Shown: positions 48,461-58,660 of the stretch, one piece after another
How the letters are laid out: every line of letters starts with the position of its first letter
Position numbering within the stretch: position 1 is the first letter of the stretch
Origin: Strigamia acuminata
Taxonomy: Eukaryota; Arthropoda; Chilopoda; Geophilomorpha; Linotaeniidae
NCBI GenBank assembly: GCA_949358305.1
Contig: OX442316.1
Location: forward strand, 3,596,001 to 3,660,000
DNA: 64,000 bases
Direction: 5' to 3'
Notes under the pieces: model-generated
What the model was told of the DNA's origin: nothing
Databases searched by the model: none
What the model saw: the letters and a program-made list of their open reading frames with translations, nothing else
Translations under genes and position numbers: made by a program

Positions 48461-48511
48461 TGGGTGTTTTGTGGTTGTTAGATTTGTTTATTACCTTTAA
48501 ATTAAAGGATG

Positions 48512-48517
48512 AATAAA
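48512..48517 (+). terminator. AATAAA polyadenylation signal of the receptor gene
   Basis: It lies 52 nt after the TGA stop. A second AATAAA occurs near 48,701. Confidence 0.65.
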
Positions 48518-49221
48518 ATTGATCACACGGCTTTTGTGTGGATGAAATCTTTTTATTATTGTTTTTCGTTCGAACACAAACAGTTTTTTAAGATTTGTTC
48601 CGAAACGCCATCTGTGGTGTGTTGTGTTGAACTACGGTCAAAACGTGGATTTGAAAATGAAGATTTTTGTTTTGTTTTATTTTATTTTGTTTCTGTGAAA
48701 AATAAATATATTTGTAATGGTATATTTAATTTTTTTTTTATTTGTAATCTTTTGATAGATTTTTGTTTTAAAAGCTGAAAGTGTTGCCATCTATTGTGAA
48801 GAGTTTGAAGCTACGTGTAATGAGGAGTCGCCACTCAAGGTACCTCGCCAGAGTTGTAATCAGCGTGAGAGTGAATCAATAACGATATTTTGGAAATATA
48901 AATACATTTTATTTTTTTTGATGTTACTGATAAATTAATTATATTAGGTTTCTTTATGATGTATTTTTTTCTCAATAGGTGGCAGCGTGTGGAAATTTTG
49001 CGATTTTTCGAGAGGTTTTGTGAGTTTTGATTGGATATTCAAAACGGTGTTTGCTGTTTGGCATTTTTATTTTCGTCGGAGTTTTCATTAGTTTTTCTCT
49101 GCTCGGAGGCGACGGGCGAAGCACGCAACGGTCTGTACCGACTCTGTAGTGAGTTTTATTTGGATTTTCTTTTAGATTTTAGTTTTTTAGCTTTTATTTA
49201 GCGTTGTTGTTTTTATATGTA
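48518..49221 (+). promoter_or_regulatory. Possible first exon/promoter of the four-TM gene cluster (about 49,080-49,150)
   Basis: A local G+C rise (CTCGGAGGCGACGGGCGAAG) ends in CTCTGTAGTGAGTTTT, which contains a good donor. Both four-TM genes have an acceptor-like TTTACAG about 25 nt before their ATG, so this could be a spliced 5' untranslated exon. The segment is not part of the duplicated block. The rest of the interval holds nothing I recognise. Confidence 0.3.
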
Positions 49222-50005
49222 ATTAATTATTAGGTGTTTTAGCACATGGCTAATGAGTTTGCGCATTTAAATTTTTGATTTTTCTACCGTTTAGTTTTAG
49301 TTTTGAATTGTATTGTTTAGGCGAAAGGATATTTAAAGTTTTTCTTTAGTTTTATCTGTTTTATGCATTTTTTCTTTCTTATTTTCTTTCGGATTTTATA
49401 ATTAAGTAATTAATCTTTTATTGGAAATTTATTAATTTATTTAATGTACTTATTTTGCTTTTGTATGAAAATAATACCCCTTGGACAACTCGGAGCAACG
49501 AACACTCGAACACTCAAATTTCTCTCGGACGCCAGAAATGAATTTCTAATCATTTTTGTACAATTTTGTATAACTTCTTGTCATTTTTGAATAATTTTGT
49601 ATAATTTCTAGTCAGTTTTGTACAATTTCTAGTCATTTTTGTACAATTTCTAGGCATTTTGTACAATTTCTAGTCATCTTTGTATAATTTCTATAATTTA
49701 TGTGTAAGTTTTTAATCGGTTTCATGCATTTATTTTGTTTTCAAGTTGATTAAACATGAAGAAAACATCGTGGGACATCTTTTTGGGAACCGAGAGTTTG
49801 GCACTCCGGGTGGTAAAACGGCGGTTATAACCCCATTGGTTGTTTTTTGTGCTATTTATTTTCCTTTTTAGGAAAAATTTGTAAATTTTTTTTATGTAAG
49901 AATATTTTTACTTCAATACAGTTTTTTTTCTATAAGCTGTGTCAATTCTGCAAAAAATTATTCTCAGTCCAAAAATCATAATGGTGAACTGCTGCCAAAT
50001 TTTTT
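49222..50005. repeat. Duplicated upstream block, copy 1 (partner 51,612-52,345)
   Basis: TTAGCACATGGCTAATGAGT, the GTGGGACATCTTTTTGGG stretch and GGTGAACTGCTGCCAAATTT occur in the same order in both blocks with high similarity. A further shared piece, TCAAACTCACCTAAATTTGA, starts at about 50,098 and 52,858. Together with the genes, this defines a tandem segmental duplication. Confidence 0.85.
49556..49690. repeat. Small array, 21-bp unit
   Basis: Five to six units of ACAATTTCTAGTCATTTTTG. In copy 2 (about 51,935-51,990) the array is shorter, so it changed length after duplication. Confidence 0.8.
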
Positions 50006-50628
50006 CAGATTTGGACTAAAATAAAAAAGGAAATGATGGATGGGTAGGTATACAGATTTTCTATTTTATAAAATGTTTAAATACAAATAATGAAACGTCA
50101 AACTCACCTAAATTTGATACATGTTTCCACCTCCGAGCCAAGGAAACAACTAACAAGTAAGCAAAATGTAGCGACGAACATATGCAAAAGCCGAAAAATA
50201 ACAGCCTCATTTGCACAACCAATCAGAAACACTCACAGAATACTCTAGAAATATTACAACTTCATCCTGGTGAAAATTTCCTAAACTAAAATAAACCTGC
50301 GAATTTTGAAATAAACAAAATTAAAACAAAAAACACAAATTGACTCAATCAAAAATAATTTCAAAAAACAGTTTTAAACTATCAAGTGGTAACGCATTAA
50401 AGCATTAAAACAAAAACAACAAAACATTCCGGCTTACACCACCTGCAATAACCCTTTTACAACCCCCTGGTGACCAGTGACCCGTGACCCCAGATAAACA
50501 ATTTCCTTCATTCCAACTGGACCGTGGACCCATCAAGTAACCATAACCGAAGCATTTATTTAAATCAAACATGAATATTCATCGATTTCTTTAAAATTTA
50601 CAGTAAAAAAATCTAAATTTTGCTCATA

Positions 50629-51492
50629 ATGGCCAACAGAATTGTAGAATTGTGTTCTTATGGCCGCGGCACGTTGGAAGAACGCTCGATTTTTGCCGCA
50701 TTTCTCACCATGGTAATTGCCATGGTGAAATGTGCTACAGGTTTCATGTATTTGCATGTAGCGCCAACGCCAAGTAAAAATGTGCAGATTTTGGCGTTTT
50801 TAAAATATTTTTTAAATAATACTGATGATAAAGTGGACTCGCGGTGGAGTGTTCGTGGTAGAATTATTAATTTAATATTATAAAACAATTAGTTTAACGT
50901 TGGTGTGGTTTTTCAGTGCAGTGTCTCTTGGGTGTGGGAAATTTCCTTACGGTTGCAGTTATATGTAAAGTTGCTTTCAAGTTTCTTTCGGCGATTCGAA
51001 CGGTTTGTATTTTGAAATTATTTGTTTTAAATAATTTCTTTTTCATTATAATTAATTTAATTTTTTTTTTACAGAGAAATCCAAAGTTTATAAAAATATG
51101 GTTAGTGTTGATACCCATATTGTATGTGGATTCGGTAATGCGATTGTATTTTTCTTATGTGGCGTTTGGAGTGAGTTTGGAAAAATCTGCAAATAAAAAT
51201 AATTTTTTTATAATAATTTTTTTTTTTTTTTTTTTTTTTTTTTACAGTATTTGTATGCAATCGAACACATTGTGATTTTTGTTTTTTTCACATTTTCAGT
51301 AAGGATTTCAAAAGAAAACATCTAATTTTGGCGATTTAAATTTACTTTTGATTTTCTTTTCAGATTCATTACTACGTTGTCGTGAATTCCTTTTACTTAT
51401 CAATACTGCGAAGTCCAGAAGCAAACAACGCACCCGCAGTGATACCGATTCAACATGTAATTATTCCGATGGATCCACGAGCCCAAGGGTGA
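50629..51492 (+). CDS. Small four-transmembrane protein, paralogue 1 (five exons)
   Basis: Exons 50,629-50,857, 50,917-51,002, 51,075-51,170, 51,248-51,298 and 51,364-51,492 join with GT-AG introns to 196 aa ending PMDPRAQG. Splice phases (1, 0, 0, 0) are identical in paralogue 2, which confirms the model. Hydrophobic segments lie at about 22-44, 79-101, 110-137 and 140-165, so it should cross the membrane four times with a short Pro-rich tail. ATG 50,629 was chosen over 50,620 because only the former is conserved in the paralogue. The layout and the YYVVVNSFY stretch after TM4 recall the insect DUF4728/LAPTM-like four-TM proteins, but I cannot confirm this. Function unknown; plausible in endomembranes. 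Confidence 0.85.
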
Positions 51493-51525
51493 TGATGGGC
51501 AATTTTAGACATATTTTTATAGAAA

Positions 51526-51531
51526 AATAAA
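51526..51531 (+). terminator. AATAAA polyadenylation signal, paralogue 1
   Basis: It lies 34 nt after the stop. The same position is kept in paralogue 2 (60,229-60,234). Confidence 0.75.
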
Positions 51532-51576
51532 TCATTTTATTTTTTATTTTTTTTTATTTTTTTAAAAGGCCGTGGA

Positions 51577-51602
51577 TATTCCCACAAACGTTTGTGGGAA
51601 TA
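51577..51602. other. 26-bp perfect palindrome at the duplication junction
   Basis: The half-site TATTCCCACAAAC is followed directly by its exact inverse. It sits between the 3' end of paralogue 1 and the start of the second duplicated block (51,612) and is absent from the corresponding places elsewhere. Confidence 0.8.
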
Positions 51603-51611
51603 GACAATGCC

Positions 51612-52345
51612 ATTAATTATTAGATGTTTTAGCACATGGCTAATGAGTTTGCGAATTTAAATTTTTGCTTTTTCTACCGTTTAGTTTTAGTTTTGAATTG
51701 TATTGTTTAGGCGAAAGGATATTTAAAGTTTTTCTTTAGTTTTATCTAATGTTTTATGCATTTTTTCTTTCTTATTTTATTTCGTAATTTTATAATTAAG
51801 TAATTAATCTTTTATTAGAAATTTATTAATTTATTTAAGATACTTATTTTGCTTTTGAATGAAAATAATACCCCTTGGATAACTCGGAGCAACGAACAAT
51901 CAAATTTCTCGGACGACAGAAACGAATTTTTAATCATTTTTGTATAATTTTTTATAATTTCTAGTCATTTTTATACAATTTCTATCATTTTTGTGTAAGT
52001 TTTGTATCGGTTTTATGCATTTATTTTGTTTTCAAGTTGATTAAACATCGGGAAAACATCGTGGGACATCTTTTTGGGGACCCAGAGTTTGGCACACTCT
52101 GGGTCCCGGGTGGTAAAACGGCGGAGTCTCAAGGGGGATGTTTACCTGAGATAATCCTTAAATGGTCCGTTATAACCCCATTGGTTGTTTTTTTGTGTTA
52201 TATATTTTCCTTTTAAGGAAAAATTTGTAATGTATTTTAAGCATATTTTATTTTAATAATTTTTTTTTTTCTATAAGCTATGTCATTTCTGCAAAATAAT
52301 TCTAAGTCAAAAAATCAAAAAGGTGAACTGCTGCCAAATTTTCCC
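51612..52345. repeat. Duplicated upstream block, copy 2 (partner 49,222-50,005)
   Basis: Same order of landmarks as copy 1. It carries an extra stretch (52,077-52,165) not in copy 1, including a 12-bp hairpin. Similarity ends at about 52,345. Confidence 0.85.
52077..52107. other. Hairpin, 12-bp stem GGGACCCAGAGT
   Basis: GGGACCCAGAGT (52,077-52,088) pairs exactly with ACTCTGGGTCCC (52,096-52,107) around a 7-nt loop. Copy 1 has only GGGAACCGAGAGTTTGGCAC here, so the stem is specific to copy 2. Confidence 0.75.
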
Positions 52346-52857
52346 AGTAACTGTGTTTAAATTCTTACAAATAAAGTCAAGAAAAATTTTATTCAAATTA
52401 AGTGTAAATTATTTTTACACATTTTTTTTTTATTTTAAAACTATAAAACTATAAAAACTTTAATTAAACAAATAACAAAAAAAAAACCTTTTAGAAATAC
52501 AAACTAAATTTTAAAAAAAAATATTTATAGAAGTACTAACAAAATAAAATACACTACTGAATTCCGTTCGTCTCCCTAGTGTCTTCTGTTCGTCTTAACG
52601 TTGAATTCGTAATAAAGCTGAAAATAAGAGATATTCAAAATGAGTAAATTATACAAAACTTACATTAACGAAAATTCAACTCGGCGACAAAAATTTCTTG
52701 AGTTTCTACTCGAAATGTTGAAACAACGAACGAGCGAGACAACTAACGTTAAAAATATACTTATCAAACAAAACTACCTGTACTAGAATCAAATAATTAA
52801 AACGACTTAAATTAAATTAAACAAATAAAATTAATTAAATGTCGAAATAACAAAAAG
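52346..52857. other. Segment absent from duplicate copy 1
   Basis: Very AT-rich, with a slightly richer part at 52,560-52,640. It has no counterpart between 50,006 and 50,097 of copy 1, so it is either inserted here or lost there. No gene seen. Confidence 0.45.
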
Positions 52858-54092
52858 TCAAACTCACCTAAATTTGATGCATAGTTCCACCTCCGAATCG
52901 AGGAATCAACTAAGCAAAATGTAGCGACGAATGTAGCGTCTAAAACATACGAAGCTCTGTTGGGGCCATAAGAAATAAATGTTTACAACTCGTTTTAACG
53001 AGTTGTGAACTCGTTTAAACGAGTTTGCAACTCGAAATAACGAGTTGTGCCACGAAGCTTAGCCAGGCTCAGCGAGGCTCAGCGACTGATACGTTTTACG
53101 ACTGCTGCATAACTTCAACCGGTCAAAAACACAAATTACACACCAGAGGGCACTCTTGGCGACCCTCGATCAAAACACAGCTATTCATTGAAACTCTATT
53201 AAATCGACTCAAATGAACTAAAAACACTTGCAAACAATAAATGGACATTTTCAGAATAAAGAACACAGTTAAAATTAAACTAAACAAACAAATTATTAAT
53301 TAACAAAATTCACTAAATCAAATCTGGATTTTACAAGTGCAGAATGAATGTGGAATTGTGGTGAACCCTCTGTGCAGACTGAATGTGAATGTGCTTTATT
53401 GCAAGAGAGCTTATATACTTAGTGGGGTAGAAAAAGGGGTTTGGGTCTTAAGACAAGACAGGAAATTGCAATATCCGTCCTTTAACACCTGTACTTAATT
53501 TCCTCCTCTTCAAATGATGCAGTGAAAAAAACTTTTGATTTTAAAAAAAAAGTCATTGGAAAGTAAAAGATGGAAAAGACGGTTTAGTGTGAAATAAATG
53601 TCCCAGTGAATCGTACGAACGTAAAAACAACAACAAAAATAACAACAATAACAACAATAATAATTAGAGTTGCACGGAATGCTTGATTTTGGCCAAAAGT
53701 CTGAATATTCTGTGACAAACTTAAGTGATTTGCATTTTTTTAGAGTAGATACTGATAATTTACACTGTAAAAATTGAGTTTTGCCAGATAACTTTACATT
53801 TTTAAGTGAGAGTTGAATATTTTAGGTAAACATTTTAGTATTTGGCAGAAATTGTGTTTTCAACCCGAAAATTGCTTTTTTTTAAACAAATATTTGGATG
53901 TTCGGCTTTATTGGCATTCAGTGCAGATTATTACTCAGTAATAAGTAATTATTCAATAGAATATTATTTAATTTTTGTTAAATTTATAGTGCAATTGACT
54001 TCCGAAGGCGAAGAAACTTGGAATTCCCGCGCGGAACAATTGGATTTGAATACTGTCGAAATAACGAGTTGTGCAACTCGTTTAAACGAGTT

Positions 54093-54097
54093 GTAAA
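54093..54097. repeat. Target-site duplication GTAAA, left
   Basis: Identical to 58,834-58,838 on the other side of the retrotransposon. Confidence 0.9.
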
Positions 54098-54270
54098 TGT
54101 GGTGTTGTGATGTCGAGCATGATCACCAGGGGGCGATCATGGTCGGCAAGTTTATATAAGCTTGTAACACGTGACCGCAAGGTCACTTTCTCTAGAGTAG
54201 ATGAGTAATAAAGATGCATCGTCGTTACTGCTAAAGCTGTGTATTATTTAATGGATATAACGACATTACA
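54098..54270 (+). repeat. 5' LTR (173 bp)
   Basis: It starts TGTGGTG and ends TTACA. Contains TATATAAG at 54,153-54,160 (likely TATA box) and AATAAA at 54,207-54,212 (likely polyadenylation signal). The CATGATCACCAGGGGGCGATCATG stretch includes an inverted pair GATC..GATC near the start. Confidence 0.96.
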
Positions 54271-54272
54271 TT

Positions 54273-54284
54273 TGGCGACGAGGA
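54273..54284 (+). promoter_or_regulatory. Primer binding site, complementary to tRNA-Ser 3' end
   Basis: TGGCGACGAGGA starts 3 nt after the LTR. It is complementary to CCA plus the 3' end of metazoan tRNA-Ser(GCU) as I recall it. Reverse transcription would be primed here. Confidence 0.75.
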
Positions 54285-54396
54285 ATTGTGGACTATTAGT
54301 GTGTTTGTGAACATTTTGGGACGGTTTGTGGACGTTTTGGGACGGTTTGTGAACATTTTAAATACTTTGTCGTTTGTTTTTTTGAGTGGAGCCAAG

Positions 54397-57207
54397 ATGG
54401 CGGAGCCCACGAGTGCTACGAGCTCAATGGCGGCAGTTTCGACTGGATGGATGCAAGCTACGGGTGTGTTACCGTTTGACATACATGGGGAATTATCAAC
54501 GCAGAGTCAGCGATGGACGCGTTGGCTCAACCGGTTGGAAGTATTCCTGACCGCGGCTGGGATTTCGGAGGACGCTCGTAAGATGGCGATGCTGCTGCAT
54601 TATGTCGGCGAAGGAGTTTATGGTGTGTATGAAGCGATGCCCATCAAGGGAACGGACTATAAGACTACGTCGGAGATTTTAACGGCTCATTTTGCGCCGC
54701 AGAAAAATGAAGACTTCTGTATCTATACATTCCGAGCTAGTAGGCAAGAGAGTGGAGAATCGGTCGACCAGTTTTGTGCGCGCTTAAGAGGGTTGGCGGT
54801 AGGCTGTGATTACACGGATTTGGACAAGGAATTGAAAGCGCAGATTATCTTTGCTACGTCGATGGCAAAATTGCGTCGTCAAGCGCTGAGAGCTACCGAC
54901 TGGAAGTTGAAGGATTTGTTGGATGCGGCGCGTGGGTATGAGAGTTCGGAGTGGCAAGCTAAGAAAATGGAAGAGATTGGGAATTTTGAGCGGCCAATAG
55001 AAGTGAATTATGTTAAGAACAGTACTCCTAAGAGAGGAGATCGAGTACAGGGGCCGTTTAAAAGAGAGGGAGGTTCGCCGGGGCCGTCGAGGTTATGTTT
55101 CAACTGCGGGCGTGCGTGGCCGCATCGTGAGGGATCGGTATGTCCAGCTAAGACGGTAAAATGCCACGGTTGCGGAAAGTTAGGACATTTTATCAGATTT
55201 TGTCGAGCGAAGCCAGCCGGAAGCGAGCGGAAGACGGTCGGAACTGTAAAGGCTGAGCTGGGAGAACAGTTGTATGACATCGAAGGAAATCCAATTTTTG
55301 GAATTACAGTGGGCTCGATTGAAGCAAAACGCAAAATGCCGATGTTCGAAATCCTGATGGGGCGCTGTAAGATGAAGGTTGTGTTTGGATTGGACTCTGG
55401 GGCGCATGTAAATGTGTTGAATCGGGAGGTGTATCGTTCAATTGTGCCATTGCCGAAATTGAGGGTTACTCAGGCGCGTTTGTTGCCGTATGGGCAAACT
55501 ACTCCGTTGCCGTTGCTTGGGGTGTTATCGGCGACGTTGGAATATGGTGGCCGAAGCGTCGTTGCGGAGGTGTATGTGCCGGATGTGGAGGGGGGCTCTT
55601 TGTTGAGCTTTGACACTGCGACAGAGTTGGAATTAATTAAGGTGGTGCGAACAGTGGGAAGTATGGACATGAAAGAGGAGATGTTGCTCAAATATCCGGG
55701 GTTATTTCATGGTGTTGGGAAGTCGAAAAATCATCTTGTGCATCTTCACGTCGACGAGAGTGTGGCCCCAGTGGCGCAACGTTACAGACCTATCCCGTTT
55801 AGTTTAAGGAGTAAAGTAGAGCGAGAGCTAGAGCGCATGGTTGCGGAAGGCATCATTGAAAGGGTGACGGAGGAGATGGGGCCGACGCCATGGGTGTCGC
55901 CCATTCATTGTGTGCGCAAGCCCAAGGATCCTGATCCTGAGGCCATTCGAATATGCATTGATGCACGGGAACTTAATTTTGCGATACAGCGGGTCCGCCA
56001 CACATCGCCGAGACTGGAGGATGTTACGGCGTTGGCGGAGAATGCTACGATTTTCACGAAGTTGGACATGAAGCATGGATTTTATCAATTCGAGCTGGAT
56101 GTGGCCTCGAGGGTCCTTACCACATTCGCGACGCATGTGGGCCTATTTAGGTTCCTGCGTTTATTTTTCGGCCTAAATTCTGCTTCGGAGATTTTCCAGG
56201 ACAAGATACGACAGATTTTGGAGGGCCTGTTACAGATGTTAAACATTTTAGATGATATTTTCGTCGTTGGGAAGGGGCCGCCGGATCATAACGCAGCGGT
56301 GTACGCAGTCTTGGACAGGTTGTTGGAGGAGGGATTGACTCTTAATGCTCATAAATGTGAATTTGGGAGGTCGAAATTGGTGTTTTTCGGTCATGTGTTC
56401 TCGGAGCGTGGCATTGCTGCGGATCCGAAAAGAGTAGAAGCAATTAGGGCGATGAAGATGCCATCGAGCGTTTCGGAGGTGAAAAGTCTTTTAGGGATGA
56501 TCGTGTACTGTGGGCGTTTCATTCCGAAGTTGGCTGATCGTACAAGGTCTTTGCGTGAATTGACGAAGGAATCGAGCGGCGAGTTTAAGTGGACTGAAGT
56601 GCATCAGGCGGCCTGGGACGCCATTATGGTTGAGCTGGGCGATGGAAAGATCATGGCCTATTACAGTCCACATGCAAGGTTGCATTTGATCGTTGATGCT
56701 AGTCCGGTGGGCGTGGGGGCGATCCTTGCACAGGAGAAGGCGAGGGAGGAAGTGCAAGTGATCGCATACGCGAGCAGAGCTCTCTCCCAGGTTGAGACCC
56801 GCTACTCGCAAATAGAGCGCGAGATGGTGGCGGTGGTCTGGGCTGTGGAATTTTTTTATTTGTACCTTTTTAATAATTTTTTTATTCTTTTTACAGATCA
56901 TCAACCTCTCGTAAGCATATTAAAGAACCGCAGAGCACGACCGTCGATACGTTTGGAGCGCCTCTGTGTGAGGGTTCAGCAGTATCGTTTTGAGGTGCGG
57001 CATACCAAAGGCAGCACCAACCCAAGCGATTATATGTCGCGCCACCCGCTGCCCATGACATCAGAGATGGGGGTGGCAATGCTCGAGATTATTGAGGAGC
57101 ATGTGAATTTTGTGGTTCGCACACGGATACCGGCGTCGATGACAGTCGAGGAGGTTCTGCGAGAGACTGACTTGGATGAGGTTCTAAAAAGGTGCGAGTT
57201 GCGTTGA
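54397..57207 (+). CDS. Gag-Pol: gag, protease, reverse transcriptase, RNase H
   Basis: 936 aa from the first ATG (54,397); the frame is open further upstream but without an ATG. Order: a Ty3-type gag domain (about residues 20-210), two zinc knuckles (CFNC... at about 235 and canonical CHGCGKLGHFIRFC at about 255), protease (LDSGA at about 332), reverse transcriptase (LDMKHGFYQFELD; NILDD catalytic box with Asp at about 619-620), and RNase H (VDASPVG at about 766; TDHQPL at about 833). Gag and Pol are in one frame, without a shift between them. The frame ends after RNase H at TGA 57,205-57,207. The 56,846-56,895 part is unusually T-rich. The catalytic residues that I can identify are present. 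Confidence 0.93.
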   Translation: MAEPTSATSSMAAVSTGWMQATGVLPFDIHGELSTQSQRWTRWLNRLEVFLTAAGISEDARKMAMLLHYVGEGVYGVYEAMPIKGTDYKTTSEILTAHFAPQKNEDFCIYTFRASRQESGESVDQFCARLRGLAVGCDYTDLDKELKAQIIFATSMAKLRRQALRATDWKLKDLLDAARGYESSEWQAKKMEEIGNFERPIEVNYVKNSTPKRGDRVQGPFKREGGSPGPSRLCFNCGRAWPHREGSVCPAKTVKCHGCGKLGHFIRFCRAKPAGSERKTVGTVKAELGEQLYDIEGNPIFGITVGSIEAKRKMPMFEILMGRCKMKVVFGLDSGAHVNVLNREVYRSIVPLPKLRVTQARLLPYGQTTPLPLLGVLSATLEYGGRSVVAEVYVPDVEGGSLLSFDTATELELIKVVRTVGSMDMKEEMLLKYPGLFHGVGKSKNHLVHLHVDESVAPVAQRYRPIPFSLRSKVERELERMVAEGIIERVTEEMGPTPWVSPIHCVRKPKDPDPEAIRICIDARELNFAIQRVRHTSPRLEDVTALAENATIFTKLDMKHGFYQFELDVASRVLTTFATHVGLFRFLRLFFGLNSASEIFQDKIRQILEGLLQMLNILDDIFVVGKGPPDHNAAVYAVLDRLLEEGLTLNAHKCEFGRSKLVFFGHVFSERGIAADPKRVEAIRAMKMPSSVSEVKSLLGMIVYCGRFIPKLADRTRSLRELTKESSGEFKWTEVHQAAWDAIMVELGDGKIMAYYSPHARLHLIVDASPVGVGAILAQEKAREEVQVIAYASRALSQVETRYSQIEREMVAVVWAVEFFYLYLFNNFFILFTDHQPLVSILKNRRARPSIRLERLCVRVQQYRFEVRHTKGSTNPSDYMSRHPLPMTSEMGVAMLEIIEEHVNFVVRTRIPASMTVEEVLRETDLDEVLKRCELR

Positions 57208-58589
57208 GGAGTGTTGGAGAGAAGGCGAGGATCTGTTGGGATGATGAGCAGCTGAGACCATATGCGGCTATGAAGGACGAGTTGTCGGTGTCGGAGTTGG
57301 GAATGGTGCTTCGCTCGGATCGAATTGTGATTCCGGAGACGCTACGAGCGAGAGTTGTCGAATTGGCGCACAGAGGCCACCAGGGTGTTGTCAAAACCAA
57401 ATCCTTGTTGAGGCAAAAAGTGTGGTTCCCGGGGATCGATAGGCAGGTGGAGGCGCGAGTCGAGAGATGTTTACCGTGCCAGGCAGCGGTCCCACGGATG
57501 CGAAGGGACCCGTTGGTGATGACAAAATTGCCAGTGGGACCATGGCAACAGTTAGCGATTGACTTCGCGGGGCCCTTTCCGGATGGCACGGTTTTGTGCG
57601 TGTTAATTGATGAGTTTTCTAGGTTCCCATTTGTGGAGGCGGTCTCTTCGACCTCGGCGACGGTGGTTTGCGCGCTTTTGGAGCGTCGTTTTTTGGAGCA
57701 GGGGTTGCCTAACCTATTGAAGTCAGATAATGGCCCACCCTTCACGTCACGTGAGTTTGCTGAATTTTTGGCGGACTTTGGGGTTCGTCATCATCGGGTG
57801 ACTCCGCTCTGGCCGGAAGCTAATGGTGAGGTGGAGAGATTTATGAGGACGTTGAACAAGACTGTGAGGGCGGCTAAAGTGGAGGGTAAGCAATGGAAGC
57901 GGGAGTTAGCTGAATTTCTGCTGAATTATCGGGCTACCCCACATTCGACTACGGGAAGGCCGCCGGCGGATCTTTTACTCGGGAGGACGGTTAGGACGCG
58001 ACTACCGACATTTTGCCGAGATGCAGAGGATCTGCAACTACGTGAGAAGGACTTAATGGAGAAGGCCAAAATGAAGGCGTATGCGGATCGACATCGGAAT
58101 GCCAAGCCCCATGACTTTAAGATTGGTGACAGAGTGTTGGTGAAACAGGTGAAAGTTAATAAGTTTTCTACTCCATTTGACCCCAGACCTTTGATAGTGT
58201 CCGACGTAGTGGGGACGCAGGTAACCGCTATGAGAGGACAGCAGGTAGTAGTCCGAAACGCGTCTTGTTTTAAGCGTATTTGGAATGATGAGAAGCAGGA
58301 GAGGTGTGTGTTGGGGGATGGTGCGCGACGAGAGGAGGAGTGTGCTGGTGACGTAAGTTGGGAGGATGACACGGAGATACGTCAGGGAGTGGTGCCGCCG
58401 GAGCAGATGGAGGGACCCGATGATTTGGTGCAGCAGGAGGGGGCAGCCGTGGATGAAGCCGTGGATGAGAACAGGCCGGATGAGATTGTGCCAGATGAGA
58501 TTGTGCCAGAAGAGGGACCCAGGCGTTCTGAAAGGATTAAAAACAGACCTGTCTGGCAGAAGGACTATGATATGAACTTTATGCTTTGA
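57192..58589 (+). CDS. Pol continuation: integrase, in a different frame
   Basis: 465 codons open from 57,192 (GTG; the first ATG is 57,270), overlapping the end of the gag-pol frame by 16 nt in the -1 relation. It shows an HHCC zinc finger (HRGHQG... CLPCQ), the integrase core with D (IDFAGPF), D (SDNGPPF) and E (NGEVERF), a GPF/Y-style region, and a C-terminal RRSERIKNRP tail. A frame change between RNase H and integrase is not a usual programmed site in this superfamily. The change falls at a run of five A (57,186-57,190), so a one-base length change there is the simple explanation. A programmed -1 shift is possible but the local heptamer is a poor slippery site. Confidence 0.9.
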   Translation: MRVALRSVGEKARICWDDEQLRPYAAMKDELSVSELGMVLRSDRIVIPETLRARVVELAHRGHQGVVKTKSLLRQKVWFPGIDRQVEARVERCLPCQAAVPRMRRDPLVMTKLPVGPWQQLAIDFAGPFPDGTVLCVLIDEFSRFPFVEAVSSTSATVVCALLERRFLEQGLPNLLKSDNGPPFTSREFAEFLADFGVRHHRVTPLWPEANGEVERFMRTLNKTVRAAKVEGKQWKRELAEFLLNYRATPHSTTGRPPADLLLGRTVRTRLPTFCRDAEDLQLREKDLMEKAKMKAYADRHRNAKPHDFKIGDRVLVKQVKVNKFSTPFDPRPLIVSDVVGTQVTAMRGQQVVVRNASCFKRIWNDEKQERCVLGDGARREEECAGDVSWEDDTEIRQGVVPPEQMEGPDDLVQQEGAAVDEAVDENRPDEIVPDEIVPEEGPRRSERIKNRPVWQKDYDMNFML

Positions 58590-58647
58590 TTGGTTTTTGT
58601 GATGTGTTTGTTTAGGTGTAATTTTTAGTTTGTTGTTTATTTTATGA

Positions 58648-58660
58648 TGAAGGGGAGGGA
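58648..58660 (+). promoter_or_regulatory. Polypurine tract
   Basis: GATGAAGGGGAGGGA lies directly against the 3' LTR; the purine run ends at 58,660. It is the expected start of plus-strand DNA synthesis. Confidence 0.9.

Noticed and set aside
51348-51530. Stand-alone 60-aa frame at the 3' end of paralogue 1 (and 60,051-60,233 in copy 2)
   Set aside because: The reading that continues from exon 4 is in another frame, gives a hydrophobic TM end and a conserved tail, and stops at the same place in both copies. The stand-alone frame spans the acceptor.
54286-54396. Start of gag-pol at a TTG at 54,286
   Set aside because: It overlaps the zone next to the primer binding site. The first ATG (54,397) has a suitable context and precedes the gag domain.
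57089-57745. 218-aa minus-strand frame and other antisense frames within the retrotransposon
   Set aside because: Antisense shadows of integrase and reverse transcriptase; no independent motif.
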